Source: Chlamydoabsidia padenii
Lineage: Eukaryota; Mucoromycota; Mucoromycetes; Mucorales; Cunninghamellaceae
Direction: 5' to 3'
Length of the DNA: 64,000 nucleotides
Assembly: GCA_025330725.1 (NCBI GenBank)
Contig: JAIWND010000001.1
Span: 1,363,501-1,427,500 of the forward strand
In this document: in pieces, positions 54,565 through 64,000 of the stretch
How positions within the stretch are numbered: position 1 is the first letter of the stretch
Layout: every line of letters begins with the position of its first letter
Position numbers and translations under genes: made by a program
The notes under the pieces: model-generated
Told to the model about the DNA's origin: nothing
The model's input: the letters and a program-made list of their open reading frames with translations, nothing else
Database searches by the model: none

Positions 54565-57500
54565 ATGTCTAATTGGCACGACGACAACAGTGGCCCTCAT
54601 CACAACAGGACGGAACCTGGAACGGAAGATGATCGGTCTCTTGGTGCTCATTCGACAAACCCTAGGCACTTTGAAGTATCGTCTTCCGAATACGAAATGA
54701 CAACCACCCAAGAACGTCCTTTTTATCATCAATCTGGGTCTTACTACACTTCAGGTATAGTAGTTACTAAAAAAAAAAAAAAAAAAAAAAAAAGAGCGAC
54801 CAAATTCTATTGGATATGATTTGGTGTAATTAACATAATCTTCTTTATAACTTGTAGCGACATTTTCTGAAGATAGACATTATGGACAAGATGTGGATGA
54901 AGAAGGATTACAACTATTGGATCACCCAGCGACAATACAACGACCACCAGCACCATTTGCATCACAATCTCACTTGATGCGATCTTCCTTCTCCTCTTCA
55001 TCATTGATGGAGAGCTCTTCCAATTCCCCAGGACGTCATCATATCACAACACCATCAACACCAGTCAACCGCACTCCAATTGAACCAACCGATAAAATCG
55101 AACTCTTTGAAAATGATGTCACAATGCGACGATCGGTGATCAAGGAACAACGAAAAAAACGGCAACAACGACGATCTTTACGGTACCGATTACAAAACAT
55201 CCTGAAACGAACACCACAAGTCTCTAATGAACCACGCCTGATCCATCTCAACAATGACGTCCTCAATGATCAACAGAAATATATGAGCAACTCAGTCTCT
55301 ACTGCGAAATACAACCCTATCACCTTTTTACCAAAATTCTTATATGAAGAATTCTCGAAACCCGCCAATTTATTCTTCTTATTCATCTCTGGTATTCAGG
55401 TAACAAAGAAGAAGGGGGAAAGTGTCACAATAACTGCTTTACTAATCTTCTACTTTATACTATTAGCAAATTCCCAATATCTCTCCTACATCAAAATATA
55501 CCACTCTAGTACCATTGGTGATTGTACTATTGATTACAGCTGTCAAGGAAATACTGGAAGACTTTGTAAGTTGTATATACACCAAATGTTAATAATGGCG
55601 ATGTGACTAATCATGTGATAATTTATATAGGGTGTCCACAAATCAGATCACGAATTGAACAACAGCAAATGCAAGATATATGATGGATCTCAGTTTTTGG
55701 AAAAGAAATGGCGGGATATCAAGGTGGGTGATATTTGTCGGATTGAGAGCTCTGAATTCTTTCCAGCAGATCTCATCCTTCTCAGTAGCTCTGAACCAGA
55801 AGGTTTATGCTACATCGAAACAAGTAATCTGGATGGGTAAGCATCTTCATGGACAAGTAAAAAATTTGGTAATCATACTCAAAAAAAATAAAAATAAATA
55901 AATCTTTTCTCTTTTTAGTGAAGTCAACCTGAAAATCAAACAAGCTCTTCCCGAAACAGCTCACATCGTCTCTCCTTCTCAACTATCTCAACTTCACGGT
56001 GTTATCAAGTCTGAACAGCCAAACAATCGTCTATATAACTATGATGGTACTCTCTCCCTGGCTGGTGAAGGTGGTAAATCAAGAGACCTACCTCTGGATC
56101 CAAACAAGCTTTTACTGCGTGGGGCTCAATTAAGGAACACTAAATGGATTTACGGTGTGGCTATTTTTACTGGTCATGAATCAAAACTCATGCTAAACTC
56201 AAGGTAAGTGCCTCATTGTTAAAAATAAATGAAAGCCTAACTGATTCTTTGCTTTATATAGTAAAAAGCCAACAAAGACGTCAAATGTGGCTCGAATGAC
56301 CAATCGTAACATTCTGTACCTGTTTACTATGCTGGTATTGATGAGCATTTTGTGCTCTGTTGGGAATCTTGTCATCATGGTAAGTCAATTCGAGCTTTTA
56401 TGATCGACATTGTGTACTAACCTCCTATTTGTAGATGAAGAATGAAGAACACTTGGCGCTGTATCTTCCTCTTTCCGGTGCTGAACGGGCTAAAGAATTT
56501 GGATTGAACATTCTGACATTTATGATTCTCTTCAACAGTTTTATCCCAATCAGGTAATAAAAAGATGGGTAGGGGCTATAAATAGAAGACAGGGAGCTAA
56601 CGACATTTGAATATTACAGTTTAATGGTGACCATGGAAATCGTCAAATTTGTACAATCAACAATGATCGATAATGATCTGGACATATACTACGACAAAAC
56701 AGATACACCGGCGGTAGCACGAAGTAGCAGTTTGATTGAAGAACTTGGCCAAGTGGAATACGTCTTCTCGGACAAGACAGGGACATTGACATGCAACGAA
56801 ATGGAATTCCGGGAATGCTCGATTGCTGGACTTAGCTATGCCAACCAACCCGACCCAGATCGACGACCCAACAGCGACAATGACAGTGCAGGACAATACT
56901 CTTTTGAACAACTGGAACAACATTTGCATGAATCACAACACAACAATGTGATTCACGAATTCTTGACCTCTTTGATGACCTGTCATACGGTGATTCCCGA
57001 AACAAAAGAAGGATCCGATGAAATCACCTACCAAGCTTCTTCTCCTGACGAAGGTGCTCTCGTCAGTGGTGCTAGTAAAGTTTTCAAGTATCACTTTTAT
57101 GCACGCCGACCTCATTCAATCAATTGTACCATTAATGGTGTGGATCACGAATATCAAATCCTCAACGTCTGCGAATTCAACTCGACTCGAAAACGTATGT
57201 CTGTCGTTATCCGTGGCCCTGATGGCAAAGTAAAGCTGTATTGTAAAGGGGCAGATACTGTAATCTTGGAGCGACTAAACAGCGACAATTCTTTTGTGGA
57301 GCCTACATTGGAACACTTGGAGGTAAAGAAAAAAAAAAAAAAAAAAAAGGACAGCCTAGTCGGGGTATGATTATTTTAACTAATGACTTTTGTTTTTTGT
57401 GGGTCTAGAACTTTGCAAGTGAAGGATTGCGAACTCTGTGTTATGCGATGCGTGAAATCTCGGACGAGGAATATGCAAAATGGTCTCAAGTATACGACAA

Positions 57501-59266
57501 TGCGGCTACAACTTTGGTGAATCGTGCTGATGAACTGGACAAGGCGGCGGAAATGATCGAAAAAGATATGTTTTTGGTGGGTGCGACGGCTATTGAAGAT
57601 AAATTACAAGATGGGGTTCCCGACACAATCCATACATTGCAAGAAGCCAACATCAAGGTCTGGGTTCTTACAGGTGATCGACAAGAAACGGCTATCAACA
57701 TTGGGTACAGTTGTAAACTATTGACAGAAGAAATGGATCTGATCATTTGTAATGAAGAAGAGCACGAAGCGACAAAATCATTCTTGGAAACCAAACTCGC
57801 CGAAGCAATCGCCCACGATCAAACAAGTCAAGAGGTAAAATGAATCACTTTTTAGTGGGATAGAATTTACTAACTATGTTGTATTTATAGCCCTTGGCGT
57901 TGGTCATTGAAGGGAAAGCGTTGACTTTTGCTTTGGAAAACGATGTTGAAAAACTATTGTATGATTTGGCCATTCGATGCAAGGCGGTGGTATGTTGCCG
58001 TGTCTCTCCTCTTCAAAAAGCATTGGTGGTGAAATTAGTTAAAAAGTACTCGAAATCTATCTTATTGGCTATTGGTGATGGTGCAAATGACGTCTCAATG
58101 ATTCAAGCTGCTCATGTGGGTGTGGGGATCAGTGGTGTCGAAGGTCTACAAGCGGCTCGCAGTGCTGATTTTGCCATCTCCCAATTCCGATTTTTGAAAA
58201 AATTACTACTGGTGCATGGTGCATGGGCTTATCAACGTTTGTCCAAGATGATTTTTTTTTACTTTTACAAGAACGTGGCTCTTTACTTGACTCAATTCTG
58301 GGTAAGTTTATGACAATCAAAAACCAAAAAAAAAAAAAAAAAACTTGCATGAATGACTCTAACTCCGCTTCTATTTTAGTACTCGATCTTCACCGGGTTT
58401 TCAGGACAAACTTTGTATGAATCATGGACAATGTCATGCTTCAATGTCATCTTTACCTTTTTACCTCCTATGGCCATTGGTATCTTTGATCAATTTGCAT
58501 CTGCTCGATTACTGGACAAATACCCTCAAATCTATAGTCTCGGACAAAGCAATGAATTCTTCAACCAGAAACGCTTCTGGGGTTGGATTTTGAATGCTGT
58601 CTATCACTCTGCGGTAAGTACTAAAATGAAACAAGGAAACCCTAATTTTATTATACTTATGGTCTCTTTTTAATATTTATCTTATCTCTCATAATAGCTT
58701 TTATTCTTCCTCGGTATGGTGGCATTTGCTGATGATAGTGTATTTGTACAGGGATGGTCAGGCGGTCAATGGTGGGTTGGTACTACTATCTTTAGCGCAA
58801 CTCTGGCAACAATTCTTTGGAAAGCTGCCCTGATCTCAGAGTAAGTATATGGACACATGCAAAAAACAAAGAGGGGGTTATGAAATGAATACTAATCATG
58901 ATTTATAGTATTTGGACAAAGTACACTTACATTGCCATTCCTGGGTCTATGGTTATTTGGTTTATATTCCTTCCGTTTGTAGCGTACGTGGGACCACTTT
59001 TACCATGGGGCATCTTTCTGGAATACCAAGGCATTGTACCTCTATTATTCGGCAATCTCAATTACTGGCTCTTCTTCCTGATGATCCCACTCCTGTGTAA
59101 CCTTCGCGATTACCTATGGAAATAGTAAGTTTTTGCATGAATTATATACAATGACACTAACCATACCATTTCTTTTTTCTGCTAACGATAAAAAGCTACA
59201 AGAGAATGTATAGGTAAATAACCAATGTCATCAACTTGTAGGTATGGTTATACTTACTCTCTCTCT

Positions 59267-59311
<45 letters not shown>

Positions 59312-59525
59312 TAGGTCAAAATCCTACCATTACATTCAAGAAATCCAAAAATTTAACCTACCAGATTATCGACCTCGAATGGATAGATTTAGACGGGCGG
59401 TCAACAAGGTCAGGAAAATCCAACGTCTCAAACAATCTCGAGGTTTTGCCTTTGCTCAAAACGATACTGATCAAGGCAAAATCATCCGAATGTATGATAC
59501 CACTCAACAAAAACCTGTAGGATAG
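54565..59525 (+). CDS. DRS2: P4-type ATPase, Drs2-like aminophospholipid flippase
   Basis: Flips phosphatidylserine/ethanolamine to the cytosolic leaflet of trans-Golgi/endosomes with a Cdc50 partner. Fifteen exons (54565-54754, 54858-55399, 55467-55565, 55631-55836, 55919-56203, 56262-56379, 56435-56553, 56620-57322, 57409-57834, 57891-58301, 58380-58613, 58698-58840, 58909-59124, 59196-59213, 59315-59525) total 3921 nt, 1306 aa, all in phase. Motifs: [21 protein letters not shown] (start of TM1), [13 protein letters not shown], phosphorylation site DKTGTLT at D571, [31 protein letters not shown]. The actuator motif is LDGEVNLK, so the usual DGET Thr is Val. Exon 14 is an 18-nt microexon. 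The disordered N-terminus is typical for Drs2. Confidence 0.95.
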
Positions 59526-59909
59526 TAAACTAGTTAGTCATCCTTTTCACTTTTTTTTTATTTTTATTTTTATTTTTAAAACCGCTATTATTGTTTATTA
59601 TTAAATGTATGTATTGTATAGTCTTCTTACCATTATTAATAAACGCGAGGATTACTCCATTCTGTGCAATGGTTTGTTTGATTTGGTAAAATTAGGTTGT
59701 GTATGTGATTATCATGCAGATACCCACATATTATCCCCACGTTTTGGCCAATTCGCCATGCAATACTGTAAAACAATTTAAACCCAGATAAAGTCCATTC
59801 TATAGTATGTGTATAAATCAACAAGTATTTTATTAGAGATAATAAACAAAGGGGTATAGATAAAAACATTTTATAGTAAACTATCATTGAAAAACAAAAG
59901 CTATACTAT
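59526..59909. other. Convergent spacer
   Basis: Lies between the flippase and F-box 3' ends. T-rich, with AATAAACG near 59638. No gene. Confidence 0.5.
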
Positions 59910-61934
59910 TTAGAAGCGAATCCGGGTGCCATTGATACAAAGAGATTGGATAGAATGACATACAACCTTGATCCGACCGAATTCCAAGCCTTCTTGTCGT
60001 AAAGAATGATCCATTTGCCCCATAATAGTACCAATGTCAGTCAAATCTAATGACTTTTGACGAGTTTCATCTATCAAGTAGATCCAACGGTCATCTTGTT
60101 GTTGTGATATGTTGAGAAAGCGAGGAGTCCGCCGTCCTGACAAGCCAATCGGTTGATGGTATTGTTGAGTTTGGGGTGATTGTATAAAGGGATATCGAAT
60201 ATGCACCTCTTTCCATTGGATCTCCGGATGATCAATGGAAAGTGTCGGGATTCCATGTTCCAAGGCAGCTTCATATACACATGAGATAAAGTAAAACCGA
60301 GTCAAAGAAGGACAGTATGATAGGATGTGTTGCAGAGTAGTATGGTTGATGTTGGTTGTTGACAGGTTGAGTGATAAAAGATGCTTGTGAGTTCCGGTTT
60401 GATGTCTTGCCATGGTCGATGATACTGCCATACCGCCAATAGTCAATATTTGTAGTTTCGGACAAGATACCAGTAATCGAAGAATATCCACTTGACAGGG
60501 TGATAGCTTGTTTGATCGAATACCTTGTTGTTGAATAGTCAATGAGGTCAAAGATCCAAGTTGTCCCAGTGCTTTGTAAAAAGAGTCATCTGGGTTTGTT
60601 GCCACCGGTCGAAGAGTAAGATGACCAAGTTGGTTTAGTGATGGATGGTTGACCAGAGTTGCAAAAGTGGCAGCAGCGGCATTCAAATCGTCGTCTACGC
60701 GAACAACGTGGATGTGTTTTACAGGTTGACTAATCGAGGGTCGTTGTATGTCTGTTGTTGCTGGTGTTGTTGGTTGCTGTTGAGGGTGATGTTTAGTTGG
60801 TAGATGTTTTAAAAACCAGCGATCCCAGGGAATCCCCGCAAAGTGAATTCGTGTAAGATGTCGACATGACTGAGCCCACTGTTTTAATCCAGCTCGAAAG
60901 TCGGGATGATCCTCCATGTTTTCAAGTCCCTGGTCCTGTCGTTGTAGTACCAATCCTTCATTATCCACATTGTTGTTTACCCGATTCCATTGCCAATAGT
61001 TCCTCCGGTGGACAAACCTAGTCTGCATTTCCAAGGATGCCAATTTAGGATACTTGTGAGCTAGATATTGTATCCAGGGTGATCTACCAGGTTTTTCCAA
61101 ATACTTGTACACTAGTCTGAGACATTGCATGTGATTCATCATGGGTAGATTGCATAAATAGGTTGATAGATGAGTGATATGTTTGTTGTTAACCTTTGGT
61201 GATGTTGACAGAAGAGTGTGGATATCCAGAGACAAAGAGGTTAACCGTGGGCAAGTAGTGTGAATCTGTTCGATATCATCCAGGGCAATATCTAACTTCA
61301 CCGAGATCAATTGTAGTTGTTCCAGCAAAGGCAAATGTATTACCAGACTAAATAATCCACCCAAATCAGCATCGTGTAACGTCAGTTGAGTCAAGTAGCC
61401 GCATAATAATAAATGTGATGTTGATGTTGGTCGCTGGTATTGCTGTCGGTGTTCATCGGTAATGTTCGTGTCGATAGCGGATCGATCAGGACAAGTTATC
61501 TGATGATTCCACATGTGTTGTTGACAGTCTACGTTTTGTGCCCGAGAGATTTTGAATCCACCAACCTGATAATCATGTTCATGATCATTATTGTTGCCAT
61601 CACCATCGTATATATAAGAAGGGTGCCATCGAAATCTAGTATCACGGATGTTTGGGCATAATTGGAATAGCGATTTGATGTCTTGTAAGGTGAGTTCACA
61701 TCGGCTTGTATCCAGTACACGGACTTGACCACCTAATCCACTTGCTTGGCCATTTTGTAAGGAAGTATAAAAGGACCGATAGGATTGAGTTGTGATGATA
61801 TTACAATGTTGATACAGTGATAGGCGAAATGATGGATACCATGCTTGACATACAAAGAGACACCTGTACTTGTCTTGTGGTGAGAGATATTGATTGATCA
61901 AGTCAAAGAGTTCCAAAGGTAGAGAAGAAAGCAT
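59910..61934 (-). CDS. Large F-box/LRR-type protein
   Basis: Single exon, 674 aa. The F-box is at the very start (MLSSLPLELFDLINQYLSPQ, then YRCLFVCQAWYPSFRLSLYQ, residues 1-45). Irregular leucine-rich repeats fill the rest (LTQLTLHDADLGGLF, LPLLEQLQLISVKLD, LTSLTIQQQGIRSNKL, LLSLNLSTTNINHTTLQHIL), with low-complexity inserts. It is typical of the expanded, intron-poor F-box families of Mucoromycota and is a likely SCF substrate receptor with unknown target. A GGGGATTTAAAG motif on its strand lies at 62152-62163, about 220 bp upstream. Confidence 0.82.
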   Translation of the reverse strand: MLSSLPLELFDLINQYLSPQDKYRCLFVCQAWYPSFRLSLYQHCNIITTQSYRSFYTSLQNGQASGLGGQVRVLDTSRCELTLQDIKSLFQLCPNIRDTRFRWHPSYIYDGDGNNNDHEHDYQVGGFKISRAQNVDCQQHMWNHQITCPDRSAIDTNITDEHRQQYQRPTSTSHLLLCGYLTQLTLHDADLGGLFSLVIHLPLLEQLQLISVKLDIALDDIEQIHTTCPRLTSLSLDIHTLLSTSPKVNNKHITHLSTYLCNLPMMNHMQCLRLVYKYLEKPGRSPWIQYLAHKYPKLASLEMQTRFVHRRNYWQWNRVNNNVDNEGLVLQRQDQGLENMEDHPDFRAGLKQWAQSCRHLTRIHFAGIPWDRWFLKHLPTKHHPQQQPTTPATTDIQRPSISQPVKHIHVVRVDDDLNAAAATFATLVNHPSLNQLGHLTLRPVATNPDDSFYKALGQLGSLTSLTIQQQGIRSNKLSPCQVDILRLLVSCPKLQILTIGGMAVSSTMARHQTGTHKHLLSLNLSTTNINHTTLQHILSYCPSLTRFYFISCVYEAALEHGIPTLSIDHPEIQWKEVHIRYPFIQSPQTQQYHQPIGLSGRRTPRFLNISQQQDDRWIYLIDETRQKSLDLTDIGTIMGQMDHSLRQEGLEFGRIKVVCHSIQSLCINGTRIRF

Positions 61935-62152
61935 TGTAGTAGAATAGACCTGAATGGGAAGAAGAGGGGAAGAGGCAAGTGAGCAAAACCATAATTTCTT
62001 TTTATACTTGATTATTTATGTTGGGTTACCTTGGACCAAATATAATATGAGTTGACAAAGAGTAAGAGGAGTGTTGAGGAGAATTGGGTGGCAAAAGGAG
62101 AAAAAAGGGGCGATTTCTGACGAAAATGGCTGAAAATCAAAAGCTGCTGAAC

Positions 62153-62163
62153 TTTAAATCCCC
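62153..62163 (-). promoter_or_regulatory. Upstream motif GGGGATTTAAA
   Basis: Sense-oriented copy before the large F-box gene. Confidence 0.4.
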
Positions 62164-62229
62164 AATGCTTACAAAGGAGATAAAAAGATTCATCGGCTGT
62201 ATGATTTCGGCCTAAAGAATAGAATGAAA

Positions 62230-62799
62230 GAATGTCATGTTAATATATAAACCCAATATATCTTTTGATACAAAACATATAATATATATCATTACCTTTC
62301 AATCGTCGACTTTGGCTTGCTTCGTGTATAGTTGTTGCAGATCCTTATCGCCCACAGATTATGGTTCCTGGACTATTTAACAAAACACACACAAATTAAG
62401 GTCAAGTTAGTTACAGTGAGCGATGTGATATGTCAATAAGACTTACCTATTAAGAGTGGGCTATTTGTGCTCCCATACTGCATAAAGATATTCCGCGGAT
62501 TCTATCTGTTTCCCTTGTAAAACTAACAATAATGATCATCATCAATTAGATTAATCCCCCTGCTTATTCCCTTCTTTTATCTTACGTTTGTAGGGCATAT
62601 TCAATTTGTATATGTTCTTGTATAAAGAGTGACACCAAGTTACGCCTTTAAGTGTTTGTTCATATTGATTTGTTTTATAGTTCTACATGAGATTGTTGAT
62701 GTTGTGTTGGAAGATCCTTGTCGATAGCACCAGCGTCGGTATAACTGTAATCAAAGCCTATCCAAACAAAAAAGTAATGCACTGATAAGTAAAGGAGAC

Positions 62800-62842
<43 letters not shown>

Positions 62843-64000
62843 CCTTCCCCTGCCCCAACAACTTATGATACCTTATTTGTTCATCCCGCCCAGCATAATG
62901 AAGATGATCCACCAGGGTTAGCAGTGTTCTAAGTCCAAAAAAAAAAAAAAAAAAGTTGAGCTCATTGTGACAAAGGTACCTTTACCTGTCCTGTTTTCTT
63001 AGCTTACCTTGAGCTGATGAGTATCCAGTTACCTTCTTTTCTATAAATGTAGTCCAAACCACCACAAACCAGTTTTCAAGCGGAGTGCAACATCGAGTTC
63101 CCATGCTGGTTGGTTTGGCCAAGTCATGTAGGGTCGGTTGATTATGTTTAAGGTGCCATTGAATAAGCGTGGTACACTATATCTTAAAAATAAAAAACAA
63201 CAATGTTAGTTAATTTTAATGCAACAATATTAAGTGTTCCATAATATGCTATGTTTTGTGAATAAAGCACAACTTACTGATTTTATCGTCAAGGTTATAT
63301 CAAAGGTGTGATCCAAGATTGTCGCCGAGTTGGTGATTTCCTTTTTCTTAATGTTTGCCAGTAGCGATCCAGTGTCACGATTACAGTATCCAAATATTTG
63401 CGAGAGTGGAGCTATCCCGTTTTCCCTGATCCGTTATGAAGACCGGTGTAACTTTTTGATCCATTCTATCACGCCCTGACAACCAACCCAAAGAAGCAGG
63501 TGGTCACAGACTTCCTTGAGTATAAAAGTGACCTATTTGATCAAGATGGACAGTCGTTAGTCCTTTTCCAATCAAGTGGTAAAAAACAGTTGTAGTAATC
63601 TTACTTTCAGCTTTGCTTCCTTTGCACATAAAAAACTTGTCTGGATATCTGATTGGCAACAGATTGGTAAAGAGTGACCATTGAAGTCTATAAGCCTAGT
63701 TTACAAAAGAATATTAGGGGTAATGAGTAACTTGATCATCAATTGTTAAAGTATAGACTTACCAAAATAGTAATGGGTTTGGCAAACTTGACATTGTTAA
63801 TAAGGCAGCCAAGAACGCTCTGCTGGTTCAAGAGTGGTCCAATGTACCAGATTAGTGACAGATGGTAAGAGAGATGTTGTCTTGTTGCTTTGCGGATTGT
63901 TTAAATGACCACCGTTATTCCCAGCAAATGATTCCTATGCATAGACAAAAAAAAGTTTGGTATATGTGATATATGTGATACCCAAGTCACTTACTAGTCA
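62230..64000 (-). pseudogene. Intron-rich but stop-ridden locus, unidentified; runs off the window
   Basis: On the minus strand several short exon-like blocks are bounded by good splice signals. Examples are 63934-63763 (ACAGG-type ends; reads ESFAGNNGGHLNNPQSNK then stops at ...RSWLPY) and 63687-63605. Others are a block near 63115-63005 (CTPLENWFVVVWTTFIEKK) and blocks near 62755-62585 (FDYSYTDAGAIDKDL, then a stop; VTWCHSLYKNIYKLN) and 62523-62456 (LQGKQIESAEYLYAVWEHK). Frames are broken between and within blocks. It could be a decayed gene, an alternatively framed gene I cannot splice, or a spliced noncoding RNA. I recognise no family. Confidence 0.35.
62803..62840. repeat. (AT)n microsatellite
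   Basis: About 18 TA units within the unidentified 3'-terminal locus. Confidence 0.9.

Overview
The window reads as a nuclear contig of an early-diverging filamentous fungus, most likely Mucorales (Absidia/Lichtheimia-like). The reasons are dense genes with many 45-120 nt GT-AG introns, AT-rich spacers full of homopolymers and microsatellites, and a gene set that includes a CotH-family spore-coat-kinase protein, a typical Mucorales family. The species is inferred, not shown.

I rebuilt about 30 protein genes by splicing by hand. For nearly all of them the exon lengths close exactly in frame. 0-13.4 kb: tail of an unknown protein, PRP6 splicing factor (-), SH3/RA-domain protein (+), elongin-B-like protein (+), NCLX-type Na+/Ca2+ exchanger (-), PPxY alpha-arrestin (+), then a cluster of an uncharacterised ~240-bp repeat. 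13.4-25 kb: ribosomal eL8 (-), Yap/AP-1-like bZIP (-) divergent from a TMEM62-like phosphoesterase (+), FAR-17a/AIG1 protein (+), MED10 (-), a 455-bp MITE with TA duplication, a decayed locus ending in dynactin-p62-like sequence, and a UBTD-type ubiquitin-like protein (-). 25-34.4 kb: phosphopantetheinyl transferase (-), an unknown basic protein (-), an 89-aa protein ending in a CAAX box (-), a decayed gene family, more copies of the 240-bp repeat, an F-box protein (+), a small secreted Cys-rich protein (-) and a small unknown gene (-). 34.4-48 kb: Rud3/GMAP-210-like golgin (-), RBMS-type two-RRM protein (-), acyl-CoA carboxylase carboxyltransferase (-), a two-TM glycine-rich protein (+), U2 snRNP A' (-) and a single-pass LEA2-like membrane protein (-). 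48-64 kb: secreted EXORDIUM/PHI-1-like protein (+), CotH protein (+), Tlg1/syntaxin-6-like SNARE (+), Drs2-type P4-ATPase (+), a large F-box protein (-), and a terminal 2 kb of intron-like but stop-ridden sequence.

Functionally this is housekeeping: splicing (PRP6, U2A'), transcription (MED10, bZIP, elongin B), Golgi/endosome traffic (golgin, SNARE, flippase, arrestin, p62 remnant) and a secreted pair (EXO-like, CotH). No operon-like logic applies. The most striking non-gene signal is a short motif, GCGGG(A/G)TTT(G/A)AAA in gene-sense orientation, which recurs upstream of about half of the genes. It also occurs in the first introns of two genes and in near-identical form inside the 240-bp repeats.
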